A stretch of DNA of 64,000 nucleotides from Galbibacter pacificus (GCF_029603155.1 NZ_JAPMUA010000006.1:62001-126000); one strand, 5' to 3'; shown: positions 53,504 to 62,209, numbered from the stretch's first letter. The notes: generated by a model not told the origin, from the sequence alone. Numbers and translations: made by a program.

Positions 53504-54436
53504 TTATTTAACGTTTACCAGCTCAACATCAAAAATAAGTGTTGCATTTGGGGGGATTATACCTCCGGCGCCTCTTGAGCCGTAACCTAAATGAGCAGGA
53601 ATTACAAAACGGGCTTTATCGCCTACCTGAAGCAAGGCAATCCCTTCGTCCCAACCAGAAATTACCTGACCAGCACCCAAAGTAAAATCTATTGGCTGGT
53701 TTCTGCTGTAGGAAGAATCGAAAACCTGGCCGTTTTCCAGTTGTCCTTTGTAATGAACCGAAACCGTTTTTCCTTTTTCGGCTTTTGCACCATTTCCTTT
53801 TTGAATCATTTTATATCTCAATCCGCTTTCGGTCTTTTCAAACCCGGCGGCCAATTTTTCCAATGCTTCTTCAGCCTTGGCCTTTTCGGCGGCTATTCTT
53901 TTTTCTCTTTCGCCTTCAAAGGTCCTAAACGCTTCAATGGCATTCCAATTTTTGGCTTCTTCACCTATACGGATAACCTCAACACTCTCCAATTTATCTC
54001 CCTGCTGTACGGCATCTACAATTTCCTGCCCTTTTTCAACAAACCCAAAAACGCTGTGCTTGTCGTCAAGCCATGGAGTTTCAACGTGTGTAATAAAAAA
54101 TTGCGACCCGTTTGTTCCCGGTCCGGCATTTGCCATAGACAGTACGCCGGGCCTGTTATGCCTTAGTTCTGGATGAAATTCGTCGTCAAATTTATAACCT
54201 GCGTCGCCTGTACCGGTTCCCAACGGGCAGCCTCCTTGAATCATAAAGTCGTTTATTACCCTATGGAAAGTAAGTTCGTCGTAGTATGGTTTTCCTTGTG
54301 GTTTTACACTATTTTCCATGTTTCCTTCGGCCAGGGCCACAAAATTACCAACTGTTCCCGGGGTTTTGTCGTAAGTTAATTTTACAAGAATTTCTCCTTT
54401 TGAAGTATTAAACTTTGCATAAATGCCGTTTTCCAT
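53504..54436 (-). CDS. Cyclophilin-FKBP fusion peptidyl-prolyl isomerase
   Basis: A 310-residue protein with two unrelated isomerase domains. Residues about 1-165 are a cyclophilin (FHRVINDFMIQGG with the catalytic Arg, GSQFFITHV, and HSVFGFV). A charged helix (about 170-195, EREKRIAAEKAKAEEALEKL) joins it to an FKBP domain (about 200-310) with VHYKGQLENGQVFDSSY, VISGWDEGIALLQVG and a closing LIFDVELVNVK. No signal peptide is seen, so it should be cytosolic. Such dual-family immunophilins have been described in flavobacteria. It folds proline-containing proteins; its clients are unknown. Confidence 0.95.
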   Translation of the reverse strand: MENGIYAKFNTSKGEILVKLTYDKTPGTVGNFVALAEGNMENSVKPQGKPYYDELTFHRVINDFMIQGGCPLGTGTGDAGYKFDDEFHPELRHNRPGVLSMANAGPGTNGSQFFITHVETPWLDDKHSVFGFVEKGQEIVDAVQQGDKLESVEVIRIGEEAKNWNAIEAFRTFEGEREKRIAAEKAKAEEALEKLAAGFEKTESGLRYKMIQKGNGAKAEKGKTVSVHYKGQLENGQVFDSSYSRNQPIDFTLGAGQVISGWDEGIALLQVGDKARFVIPAHLGYGSRGAGGIIPPNATLIFDVELVNVK

Positions 54437-54477
54437 ATCTTTCTAAAATCTATTAATGTTTAAAAAAGTCTAAAAAA

Positions 54478-54505
54478 AAACGCTCCACAAAATAGCAGAG
54501 CGTTT
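54478..54505 (-). terminator. Terminator of rpsT
   Basis: Eight-bp stem AAACGCTC/GAGCGTTT with a 12-nt loop and a long T run on the minus strand. It lies 27 bp after the rpsT stop. Confidence 0.9.
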
Positions 54506-54531
54506 ATAAATTATAGTATAAAACCAGATTA

Positions 54532-54783
54532 TTAAAGAGCGTTCACTCCTTTAGTTAATCCAGATTTTAGGTTTCCAGCCTTATTGGCATGGATAATATT
54601 CTTCTTTGCTAATTTGTCTATCATACCAATTACAGAAGGTAATAAAGTTTCTGCTTCTTTTTTATCTTCAGTAGCACGTAATTTCTTGATAGCGTTACGT
54701 ACAGTTTTATGTTGATATTTATTTCTTAGACGAACTGCTTCGTTTCTTCTGATTCTTTTTAATGCCGACTTGTGATTTGCCAT
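54532..54783 (-). CDS. rpsT: 30S ribosomal protein S20
   Basis: Small-subunit ribosomal protein that binds 16S rRNA early in assembly. It has 83 residues, the normal length, with the typical start MANHKSALKRIRRNEAVRLRN and the helix-forming KKNIIHANKAGNLKSGL near the end. It is a single gene between the tRNA-Glu pair and the isomerase fusion, with its own terminator. Confidence 0.97.
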   Translation of the reverse strand: MANHKSALKRIRRNEAVRLRNKYQHKTVRNAIKKLRATEDKKEAETLLPSVIGMIDKLAKKNIIHANKAGNLKSGLTKGVNAL

Positions 54784-54849
54784 CTCTCTAAACTTAAATT
54801 TTTTAAAAAAATGTAGAAATTACTTCTACTTTTATCATTATTTTTAAAG

Positions 54850-54921
54850 TAGTCCGTAGGGGAATCGAACCCCTGTTACCAGGATGAAAACCTGGCGTCC
54901 TAACCCCTAGACGAACGGACC
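54850..54921 (-). tRNA. tRNA-Glu (anticodon TTC), distal copy
   Basis: Seventy-two nt on the minus strand: acceptor GGTCCGT pairs with ACGGACT, anticodon stem CCAGG/CCTGG with loop TTTTCAT, T-arm GGGGTTCGATTCCCC. Same sequence as the copy at 54984-55055. Confidence 0.97.
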
Positions 54922-54983
54922 AAAATACTCTTTTTCAAGAGTTACGGTAAAAACCGTGTATGTCAAATTGAACTTAATTTTAG

Positions 54984-55055
54984 TAGTCCGTAGGGGAATC
55001 GAACCCCTGTTACCAGGATGAAAACCTGGCGTCCTAACCCCTAGACGAACGGACC
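54984..55055 (-). tRNA. tRNA-Glu (anticodon TTC), promoter-proximal copy
   Basis: Identical 72-nt copy, 62 bp upstream of the other. Directly behind a full consensus promoter, so both copies are probably on one transcript. Confidence 0.97.
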
Positions 55056-55077
55056 ATTTTTTTCTCAATTGCGGATG

Positions 55078-55107
55078 CAAAAATACAACTATTTTTAAAT
55101 CATACAA
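55078..55107 (-). promoter_or_regulatory. Promoter of the tRNA-Glu pair, exact consensus
   Basis: On the minus strand TTG (55107-55105), 19 bp, then TATTTTTG (55085-55078). This is a complete match to TTG-N19-TAnnTTTG, 22 bp before the tRNA. Confidence 0.85.
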
Positions 55108-55140
55108 TACCTGTAAATATTTTTTTTGGATTTTTTTGGA

Positions 55141-56616
55141 TTAATACGCTTTGGCAAACAATACGCGCCGCTCTGAAGGCTTACCAGAATAGACACACTG
55201 CCCTTTTTCAGCTTTGGCATCTATAGGAATACAACGTATGGTTGCCTTGGTTAACTCTTTAATTTTATCCTCGGTTTGGGCGGTTCCGTCCCAATGCGCT
55301 GATAAAAATCCGCCTTTTGTTTCTAAAAGCTTTTTAAATTCCTCAAAAGTATCAACCTCGGTAATATGTGCATCTCTATATTCTTGTGCTTTTTTATATA
55401 CGCTTTCCTGAATTTCCTCAAGCAGCCCTTGTATCTTTTCAACAACAGCTTCAGCGGCAACGGTTTCTTTGGTAAGGGTATCCCTTCGGGCAACTTCATA
55501 TGTGTTGTTTTCCATGTCGCGCATCCCCAAGGCAAGTCGAACCGGGACCCCTTTCAATTCATATTCATTAAATTTCCAGCCCGGTTTGTAGGTATCCCTA
55601 TCGTCGTATTTAACTGTAATGCCTTTAGAACGGAGTTCCTTCAGCAAAGGTTTTACTTTTTCGGTAATGGCATTTAATTGTTCTTCTCCTTTATGTATGG
55701 GCACAATTACCACTTGTATAGGTGCCAATTTTGGCGGCAGCACCAATCCGTTATCATCACTATGTGTCATGATAAGGGCTCCCATCAACCGTGTTGAAAC
55801 CCCCCAGGAGGTTGCCCAAACATAGTCCTGCTTCCCTTCTCTGTTGGCATATTTTACATCGAAAGCTTTGGCGAAATTCTGACCCAAAAAATGAGATGTT
55901 CCTGCCTGCAAAGCTTTTCCGTCCTGCATCAAGGCTTCAATACAATAGGTTTCCAAGGCCCCGGCAAAGCGCTCGCTATCTGTTTTCACTCCTTTTATTA
56001 CGGGAACCCCCATAAAATCTTCGGCAAATTCGGCATAGACATTCATCATCTGCTCGGCTTCGCGCACTGCTTCGTCTTTGGTTTCGTGGGCGGTATGCCC
56101 TTCCTGCCATAAAAATTCGGCAGTTCTTAAAAATAAGCGGGTCCGCATTTCCCAACGCACCACATTAGCCCATTGATTCACCAATATTGGCAGATCTCTG
56201 TACGATTGCACCCATTTTTTATACGTATCCCAAATAATGGTTTCCGATGTGGGCCTTACAATAAGTTCTTCTTCCAGTTTTGCATCTGGGTCTACAACCA
56301 CCCCGCTACCATCTTCGGCATTTTTTAACCGGTAATGGGTTACCACGGCACACTCTTTGGCAAACCCCTCCACATGATCGGCTTCTTTGCTTAAATATGA
56401 TTTTGGAATGAATAATGGGAAATATGCATTTTGATGCCCTGTTTCCTTGAACATCCTGTCCAGTTCGGCCTGCATTTTCTCCCAGATTGCATATCCATAT
56501 GGTTTAATCACCATACACCCCCGAACAGCCGAGTTCTCAGCCAAATCGGCCTTAACAACCAATTCATTATACCACTTTGAATAATCTTCGCTTCTCTTAG
56601 TTAAATTCTTACCCAT
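55141..56616 (-). CDS. proS: Prolyl-tRNA synthetase (eukaryote/archaeon-like form)
   Basis: Charges tRNA-Pro with proline. It has 491 residues, the length of the short form without the inserted editing domain of the E. coli type. The class II core is seen in KPYGYAIWEKMQ, LIVRPTSETIIWDTYKKW, and RTRLFLRTAEFLWQEGHTAH (motif 2), followed by LVLPPKLAPIQVVIVPI at the start of the anticodon domain. The C-terminus ends with the tyrosine-final LFAKAY usual in this form. It is divergent from the low-complexity lipoprotein gene. Confidence 0.97.
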   Translation of the reverse strand: MGKNLTKRSEDYSKWYNELVVKADLAENSAVRGCMVIKPYGYAIWEKMQAELDRMFKETGHQNAYFPLFIPKSYLSKEADHVEGFAKECAVVTHYRLKNAEDGSGVVVDPDAKLEEELIVRPTSETIIWDTYKKWVQSYRDLPILVNQWANVVRWEMRTRLFLRTAEFLWQEGHTAHETKDEAVREAEQMMNVYAEFAEDFMGVPVIKGVKTDSERFAGALETYCIEALMQDGKALQAGTSHFLGQNFAKAFDVKYANREGKQDYVWATSWGVSTRLMGALIMTHSDDNGLVLPPKLAPIQVVIVPIHKGEEQLNAITEKVKPLLKELRSKGITVKYDDRDTYKPGWKFNEYELKGVPVRLALGMRDMENNTYEVARRDTLTKETVAAEAVVEKIQGLLEEIQESVYKKAQEYRDAHITEVDTFEEFKKLLETKGGFLSAHWDGTAQTEDKIKELTKATIRCIPIDAKAEKGQCVYSGKPSERRVLFAKAY

Positions 56617-56681
56617 TATTTGTAGTTTGGCACAAAACTTGCACCTTAGTTAAATGTAATAAATAGTTTGACAAAACTAAC

Positions 56682-56689
56682 TATTTTTG
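56682..56689 (+). promoter_or_regulatory. Promoter -7 element of the low-complexity lipoprotein gene
   Basis: TATTTTTG fits TAnnTTTG and lies 25 bp before the ATG. A TTG is present at 56668-56670 but only 11 bp before it. Confidence 0.35.
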
Positions 56690-56714
56690 TTATGTTCAAC
56701 AATAAATATTTGCA

Positions 56715-57848
56715 ATGATGAAAACACTATACTTTTTTAAAAAAATAAAGGCTTTTACGGCCGTTTTGATCATTGGAATCCTTGTAGCTTCGTGCGGTTC
56801 TTATGAACAGGCATCTTATTATGACAGAGACGGAATCTATAATGACGATATTGCTTATTACGACGATACGCAAGCACCCAATGATAAAAAACAAGACGAA
56901 ACAACCGAAAATGTGGTTGTTACCGATTATGAGACCTATTTTAACAGCAGGTCCCAAATGTTGGATAACGCTATAGAATACCAAGAACAAAACGACGTTT
57001 TTACCGATGTTGATGGATATTCCAGCTCTCAAGTAGACAGCACAGATGTTACCCAGGAATATGCACTAAACTACAACTCCGGAAATCCCGGCTGGGGAGA
57101 AAACCCGGAAAAAACAATAGTTAATGTATACAACAACAGTTGGGGCGGTTATTACGGTGGCTACTACGGCGGATGGTACGACCCGTTCTGGGGACCTTAT
57201 TATGGTGGCTGGTATGGAGGCGCCGGATGGTACGGACCCGGATGGGGAATTAGCTGGGGTTGGGGATACAACTCATGGTACGGCCCCTACGGACCTTATT
57301 ATGGTGGCGGATGGTACAGACCAGCATATTATCCTTATTATTACGGACACCGCTATGCATATACAAACTCAAGAAGAGGGTACTACGGAAGAACTACAGC
57401 CGCTGTTTCCAGAAGCAGCCAAGCAACAAGGCGTAGCAGTACAAGTGCCAGGACTTCCAGAGGGTATTCTAGAAATGCAAACGCAACCAGAAGCAGCAGA
57501 AGCTCTATAAGCCGAAACGGCTATTCAAATAGTGCACGGGTTGGTGTTGACCGCGATAGGTACACCAGGTCTTCGGGATACTCAAGAGGCGATAATTCTA
57601 GAAATTCAAATTCCAACTATTCAAGATCATCCTCAAATAGTAGTAGAAATAATTCTGGTTATTCAAGATCGTCGAGTTCCTCCAGAAGCAACTCCAGCTA
57701 CTCAAGGTCATCAAGCTCATCCCGTAGCAGCTCCTATTCAAGACCTTCGACTAGCAGAAGTAGTAGCTCTTATTCAAGATCGAGCGGTGGAAGCAGGTCT
57801 TCTGGCGGTAGCTCAAGAAGTTCAGGCGGTAGAAGAGGCGGAAGATAA
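56715..57848 (+). CDS. Lipoprotein with Gly/Tyr/Trp-rich and Ser/Arg-rich low-complexity regions
   Basis: A 377-residue protein with a signal ending ILVASC (lipid on Cys27 when counted from the first Met). After an acidic stretch (about 30-130, many Asp, Tyr and Gln) comes a Gly/Tyr/Trp-rich part (about 140-220, repeats like YYGGWYGG) and then a Ser/Arg-rich tail (about 225-377) with YSRSSS-type repeats ending RRGGR. The basic tail gives a strongly split charge along the chain. No enzyme motif is present. It lies 133 bp before the OmpP1-like gene and has its own terminator. It could be a surface or matrix-binding protein; this is a guess from composition. Confidence 0.8.
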   Translation: MMKTLYFFKKIKAFTAVLIIGILVASCGSYEQASYYDRDGIYNDDIAYYDDTQAPNDKKQDETTENVVVTDYETYFNSRSQMLDNAIEYQEQNDVFTDVDGYSSSQVDSTDVTQEYALNYNSGNPGWGENPEKTIVNVYNNSWGGYYGGYYGGWYDPFWGPYYGGWYGGAGWYGPGWGISWGWGYNSWYGPYGPYYGGGWYRPAYYPYYYGHRYAYTNSRRGYYGRTTAAVSRSSQATRRSSTSARTSRGYSRNANATRSSRSSISRNGYSNSARVGVDRDRYTRSSGYSRGDNSRNSNSNYSRSSSNSSRNNSGYSRSSSSSRSNSSYSRSSSSSRSSSYSRPSTSRSSSSYSRSSGGSRSSGGSSRSSGGRRGGR

Positions 57849-57858
57849 AAAAAACAAC

Positions 57859-57890
57859 AATGTCTTGGGCTTACTTAAGCTCAAGACATT
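57859..57890 (+). terminator. Terminator of the low-complexity lipoprotein gene
   Basis: Stem AATGTCTTG/CAAGACATT extended by GCTT/AAGC after one mismatch, followed by TT-ATTATATT. It lies 10 bp after the stop. Confidence 0.75.
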
Positions 57891-57981
57891 ATTATATTAA
57901 ATTTTACCTAAGCGTATAATTTAACGGCAATCAAACAACATAAAATAAGTTTTACTGCATTCTCAACTTTTAAACAATCAA

Positions 57982-59514
57982 ATGAAAAATAGAGTTTTAT
58001 TAATAGCGACCTTGTTCGTCGGCGTGATAGCCTTTGCGCAAAACAGAAACGATGTCGTGCTGTACGGAAACGACAACTTAAACGGTACGGCCCGTTTTCA
58101 AAGTATGAGCGGAGCCTTTGGTGCCCTTGGTGGGGATATGTCTTCCATCAATATCAATCCGGCAGGTTCGGCCGTGTTCACAAATACATTGTTCACTATT
58201 TCAGCAGCCAATTATCATGTAAAAAATGACACACGCTATTTTAACGGGGACAGCAATACCGATTTTTCCAATTTAAGGCTTAACCAAATTGGGGGTACCT
58301 TGGTATTCAACAATGGAAACACCAATTCTCCGTGGAAAAAATTTACCATGGCTTTTAATTATGAACTGAGCAATAATTATGAAAATGAATATTATGCCAT
58401 TGGAGATGGAAATACCTCTATTGCGCAGTACTTCCTCAACAATGCAAACGGGTTTGCAGTGGGCGATTTAGAGCCTATTAACAACGAAACCATAACAGAT
58501 GCCTATGTAAATATTGGTTACGATTTGGGGTACAGTGCACAACAAGGTTTTCTCGGGTACCAAAATTATGTTATAGACCCGGCCACGATGGACAATCCAG
58601 ATGAAACAAACTATATTTCCAATGCCAAATTCTCTAACGGAATAGGCCAAGAGCAATTAGTGGTTACCTCGGGCTTTAACAGCAAGTACACGCTTAATTT
58701 TGCCTCTCAGTATTCCGACAATATTTATCTTGGTTTTGGGTTAAATTTCCATAGTCTGGAAAGGACAAAAAATACCCAATTTGATGAATATGGTTACGAC
58801 AGCGATTCCAAACTTCAATATGTACAGTTTGACAACGAATTGTTTACCTACGGAAACGGATTCTCGTTTAATATAGGTGGAATAGCCAAGTTGAACGATA
58901 TTGTTCGTGTGGGGGCCAGCTATCAATCGCCTACATGGTATACAATGACAGACGAACTTTTTCAAAGGATCAATACCGATTATTATGCCGATCCAAACGA
59001 TGCAAACACAACTTATTCTGAAGCAACCCCAAATTCAACTATAGTTTTCCCAGATTATAAAATTCAAATTCCGGGTAAATATACCGGGAGTGCCGCCTTT
59101 ATTTTTGGCCAGTCGGGGCTTTTAAGTGTAGATTACAGCTATCAAGATATGTCCAATGCTAAGATAAAACCTACAACCGACCCCTATTTTGCCGAAGAAA
59201 ACAGAGCGATGGAAGAATTGTTCCAAGATGTTTCGACCATTAGGGTTGGTGGCGAGTACCGTATAAAAAACCTAAGCCTAAGAGGCGGATACCGATACGA
59301 AGGAAGCCCATACAAAGACGAATTTACAATGGGCGAACTCAATGGTTACTCTCTAGGGATAGGCTATAATTTTGGCCCAACAAAACTGGACCTTGGTTTT
59401 AGCCAAGCATTTCGCGATTATAATGTCTCTTTATATGACACCGGACTTACCTCTACGGCTGCAATAGACAATAAAAACACAAATGTTACCTTATCGTTTA
59501 CGTTTAATATGTAA
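57982..59514 (+). CDS. OmpP1/FadL-type outer-membrane beta-barrel protein
   Basis: A 510-residue outer-membrane protein. The signal peptide ends VIAFAQ at about 20. The start of the mature part, ARFQSMSGAFGALGGDMSSININPAGSAVF, is the FadL/OmpP1 N-terminal plug signature. The rest alternates polar and hydrophobic residues as in a barrel, with FGFGLNFHSLER-like and LSVDYSYQDMS strands, and ends in NVTLSFTFNM with the aromatic-terminated last strand. Family members carry hydrophobic compounds such as fatty acids or aromatics across the outer membrane; the substrate here is unknown. Confidence 0.88.
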   Translation: MKNRVLLIATLFVGVIAFAQNRNDVVLYGNDNLNGTARFQSMSGAFGALGGDMSSININPAGSAVFTNTLFTISAANYHVKNDTRYFNGDSNTDFSNLRLNQIGGTLVFNNGNTNSPWKKFTMAFNYELSNNYENEYYAIGDGNTSIAQYFLNNANGFAVGDLEPINNETITDAYVNIGYDLGYSAQQGFLGYQNYVIDPATMDNPDETNYISNAKFSNGIGQEQLVVTSGFNSKYTLNFASQYSDNIYLGFGLNFHSLERTKNTQFDEYGYDSDSKLQYVQFDNELFTYGNGFSFNIGGIAKLNDIVRVGASYQSPTWYTMTDELFQRINTDYYADPNDANTTYSEATPNSTIVFPDYKIQIPGKYTGSAAFIFGQSGLLSVDYSYQDMSNAKIKPTTDPYFAEENRAMEELFQDVSTIRVGGEYRIKNLSLRGGYRYEGSPYKDEFTMGELNGYSLGIGYNFGPTKLDLGFSQAFRDYNVSLYDTGLTSTAAIDNKNTNVTLSFTFNM

Positions 59515-59692
59515 ATTAAGCACAAAAAAACCTATCAATACAAAGGGTTATTTTTATCTTGGCTATACCACCAATAAATATATAGAGAAAAGCAACTTTT
59601 AACTAATAAAAAATTTCTTGAAACCGGCAAAAGTTTCCATATAATTCAACTTTTTTATTATCTTCGCTAAAGTATGACGACAAATATGCTGA

Positions 59693-60025
59693 ATGAAACC
59701 AAAATTTGAGATAGTTTTTCTTGAACAAGCAATTGACTTCATGTCCAAATTGGATACTAAGGCAAAAAAGAAAATCTATTATAATTTGGATAAAGCTAAA
59801 CTAGAAAATGACCCTAAATTGTTTAAGAAACTAACTGACGAAATTTGGGAATTTAGAACACTTTATCAAGGAATTCAATACAGACTCTTTGCTTTTTGGA
59901 ATAAAACAGATAAAACCGAAACACTAGTGTTATCTACTCACGGAATGGTAAAAAAAGTTAGTAAAGTTCCAAAGTCAGAAATTGAAAAAGCATTGAAAAT
60001 TAGAGCTGAATATTTCGACGAATAA
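59693..60025 (+). CDS. higB: RelE/HigB-type toxin
   Basis: A 110-residue mRNA-interferase-like toxin of the phage Gp49/HigB group: KPKFEIVFLEQAIDFMSKL at the start, then LTDEIWEFRTLYQGIQYRLFAFW (about 55-78), in which the WEFR and the following YRLF are typical, and the basic segment VLSTHGMVKKVSKVP. The toxin gene precedes the antitoxin gene, which is the order of HigBA and the reverse of most other pairs. The gap to the antitoxin is 9 bp. The pair is more AT-rich than its neighbours, in line with gain by transfer. Confidence 0.9.
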   Translation: MKPKFEIVFLEQAIDFMSKLDTKAKKKIYYNLDKAKLENDPKLFKKLTDEIWEFRTLYQGIQYRLFAFWNKTDKTETLVLSTHGMVKKVSKVPKSEIEKALKIRAEYFDE

Positions 60026-60034
60026 TTTAAAATT

Positions 60035-60367
60035 ATGGCAACAAAAAATAAAAAGATAAAAATGATGACACTTGACCAAATGAAGGACAAGGACATTGGA
60101 AAAGTTGGAACACCAGAACGAGATAAATACGAATTTGACTTGCAAATGGAAGTACTTGGAGATATGATAAGATCTGTCCGAAAAGAACGAAATTTGACTC
60201 AAGAGCAACTCGGAGAATTAATTGGTGTTCAAAAATCACAAATCTCTAAACTGGAACGAAATACAAAAAATGTGACTATCGAAACAATTTTAAAAGTTTT
60301 TAGAGCTTTAAAAGCAAACGTTCGATTTAGTGTCGAAATGAATGAATCGGAATTTAAAGTTGTATAA
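60035..60367 (+). CDS. higA: HigA-type antitoxin, XRE family
   Basis: A 110-residue DNA-binding protein with a Cro/C1-type helix-turn-helix at about 50-100: IRSVRKERNLTQEQLGELIG followed by VQKSQISKLERN. The N-terminal extension (KKIKMMTLDQMKDKDIG) is typical of antitoxins paired with Gp49-type toxins. It should neutralise the toxin encoded 9 bp upstream and repress the pair's promoter. Confidence 0.92.
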   Translation: MATKNKKIKMMTLDQMKDKDIGKVGTPERDKYEFDLQMEVLGDMIRSVRKERNLTQEQLGELIGVQKSQISKLERNTKNVTIETILKVFRALKANVRFSVEMNESEFKVV

Positions 60368-60370
60368 ATA

Positions 60371-60408
60371 ATTGCGGGCGAAAATTTAACAAGTGTATTT
60401 CCCGCAAT
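60371..60408. repeat. Inverted repeat after the toxin-antitoxin pair
   Basis: Perfect 8-bp arms ATTGCGGG (60371-60378) and CCCGCAAT (60401-60408) around a 22-nt loop, 4 bp past the antitoxin stop. There is no T run, so it could be a boundary mark or a weak terminator. Confidence 0.6.
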
Positions 60409-60429
60409 CAATTAACATTGTTTGTAGGC

Positions 60430-60453
60430 AGACGTTTTCCGTTGGAAAAGTCT
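60430..60453. repeat. Second hairpin near the toxin-antitoxin pair
   Basis: AGAC-G-TTTTCC, loop GTT, GGAAAA-GTCT: a 10-bp stem with a one-base bulge. No gene lies around it. Confidence 0.6.
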
Positions 60454-60538
60454 TCAACTAATTACACACGAACGTAATAAAAATATGTTGAACTCCTATT
60501 AATTAAGGAAAATTAGGCGGAAAAAGACAATGCAGAAA

Positions 60539-61192
60539 TTACTTCCCTAATAACGCTACGTGGTAAATCCGGGTTATCTCCTCCCCGGCCTTACTGGTTA
60601 CTTTTTCTTCTTTTTGGTCGATTTTCAATAATTTAAACGGAGAGCCCAAGGCAAGTACCTCCATATCATCGGCACTGTATAAAGCAAATAATTCTTTTAC
60701 AAAAGGAAGTTGCTGCATAAAAGTCTTATCGGCAAAACTAATGCTAAAATGCCCGCCGGGTTTTAATACACGATATACTTCTTCTAGAAATTCTTGTGGA
60801 TTTTTCCAAAAATACACCGTGTTGACAGTAAATATTTTATTAAAAAAATTAGCTTCAAAAGGCATATTGACCCCATTGTACAAACAAAAGGAAACTTGAT
60901 CTTTAAAAGGCAGGGCGTTTTTAATGGCTTCATTATGCATCGATTCAGAAATATCGATCCCGAAATATCGAAGTCCGTTAGCCTCATGCATCAAATTGCC
61001 TACATGCTTGCCATTTCCATGCCCTATTTCCAAAATATTGCATTCATCATAAATTTCAAGGGCATTTATGGCTGCCAATGTCATTCCTATATTGGTTGCA
61101 TGCATGGCTTCGCCCATTTCTATGCCTTTTTCCCCTTTTGGGCAAAAAAGCTGTGCTTCAATCTCAGAGAGTTTTTCTTCTTCAATATTCAT
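60539..61192 (-). CDS. Class I SAM-dependent methyltransferase
   Basis: A 217-residue methyltransferase of the UbiE-like type. Motif I is ILEIGHGNGKH (about 48-58) for S-adenosylmethionine, motif II region YFGIDISESMHNEA, and VLKPGGHFSISFAD is the usual post-II segment. The substrate is not known; small-molecule or lipid methylation is typical of the group. It is separated from the bestrophin-like gene upstream by 37 bp, so the two could share a transcript. Confidence 0.9.
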   Translation of the reverse strand: MNIEEEKLSEIEAQLFCPKGEKGIEMGEAMHATNIGMTLAAINALEIYDECNILEIGHGNGKHVGNLMHEANGLRYFGIDISESMHNEAIKNALPFKDQVSFCLYNGVNMPFEANFFNKIFTVNTVYFWKNPQEFLEEVYRVLKPGGHFSISFADKTFMQQLPFVKELFALYSADDMEVLALGSPFKLLKIDQKEEKVTSKAGEEITRIYHVALLGK

Positions 61193-61229
61193 CTTAAGTA
61201 TTTAAAATTCAAAATATTAAATTTAACCG

Positions 61230-62156
61230 TTACATAATGTACTCTCCATTAATGCTTTTAACCGGCGCTGGAATGTTGGTTTCCTTTAATGCTTCGAGAA
61301 GGTTAATTTCTATGGTCCTCGTTATTTGGTCAAGTGGAATCCCCGTTGGAATATTCTCGAACGGGTTTAACAGTGCCATTCCTATTTTATGGGTAGTCAA
61401 GAATATATAGCCCACCAATATACCTATCATAATAGACCATGCCCCCATTTCGTCTACCGAAGACCATGTTACGCTTATAATGAATATCCAGATGAACACC
61501 CGTGTATAAAAATTGTAGGTGGTAGGAAACACGGTATTCTTTATGCGTTCGGACATTCCCATTTCATCACAAAAATTAATAAGCATTTTATTGAATTCCA
61601 AAAACTTAAATCCGTCAATAGCATCTTGATTTCTAAGCTTTTCCAAATCTTCGGACTGCAAGTTTAAAATGGCGTTTGATTTGTTTGATTCTTTTTCGAC
61701 CGCTATTATATCTTCTTTAGAAAGGTATGCCCTGTAATCTTGAAAATTAGAATTTCTTAAATTGTCCTTCAAAGCATATAAAAAAGCTATGTGGCGGTAC
61801 ACCATTGTATGCTTCAAGGTGTGCAAATCTACTCTATCTGCCGCCGGGGCTTCTTTTACGTAATAAATAATTTGCCTGGCCCAAGAACGGGAGTCGTTTA
61901 CCAGAGAGCCCCATATTTTTCGTGCTTCCCACCAGCGGTCGTATGCCTGGTTATTGTTAAAACCAATGAAAAAAGCCAAGGCAGTACCCAAAATGGTCGG
62001 GATAATGCTGGAAACCAATATGGAATCGAACAAATGAATGGATTCTATGTATTTATAAAAAAAATAAGCGGCAACACATGCAATAATCTCAAAGAGAAAA
62101 TGCCTCCATGTTCCGCTTAAAATTCTATAAACGTTTACTTTTTTAGAAATAAGCAT
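61230..62156 (-). CDS. Bestrophin-like anion channel (UPF0187)
   Basis: A 308-residue membrane protein of the bacterial bestrophin family. The start VYRILSGTWRHFLFEI is followed by FFIGFNNNQAYDRWWEARKIWGSLVNDSRSWARQ at about 65-98, the most conserved part of the family (AYDRWWEAR). The C-terminal part has DEMGAWSIMIGILVGY and NPFENIPTGIPLDQI. Bacterial members form pentameric channels; family members pass either anions or cations, so selectivity is open. Confidence 0.92.
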   Translation of the reverse strand: MLISKKVNVYRILSGTWRHFLFEIIACVAAYFFYKYIESIHLFDSILVSSIIPTILGTALAFFIGFNNNQAYDRWWEARKIWGSLVNDSRSWARQIIYYVKEAPAADRVDLHTLKHTMVYRHIAFLYALKDNLRNSNFQDYRAYLSKEDIIAVEKESNKSNAILNLQSEDLEKLRNQDAIDGFKFLEFNKMLINFCDEMGMSERIKNTVFPTTYNFYTRVFIWIFIISVTWSSVDEMGAWSIMIGILVGYIFLTTHKIGMALLNPFENIPTGIPLDQITRTIEINLLEALKETNIPAPVKSINGEYIM

Positions 62157-62209
62157 TTACTATAAGTTTTTAATACTTATAAATATAATACTTCTTTCAC
62201 AATTATACT

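Noticed and set aside
54907..55107. Minus-strand open frame over the tRNA-Glu region
   Set aside because: It runs through a tRNA gene and its promoter and has no protein features.
57124..57900. Long open frames in other phases of the low-complexity lipoprotein gene
   Set aside because: They result from repeat-biased codons; the chosen phase has a signal peptide, lipobox and proper start and stop.
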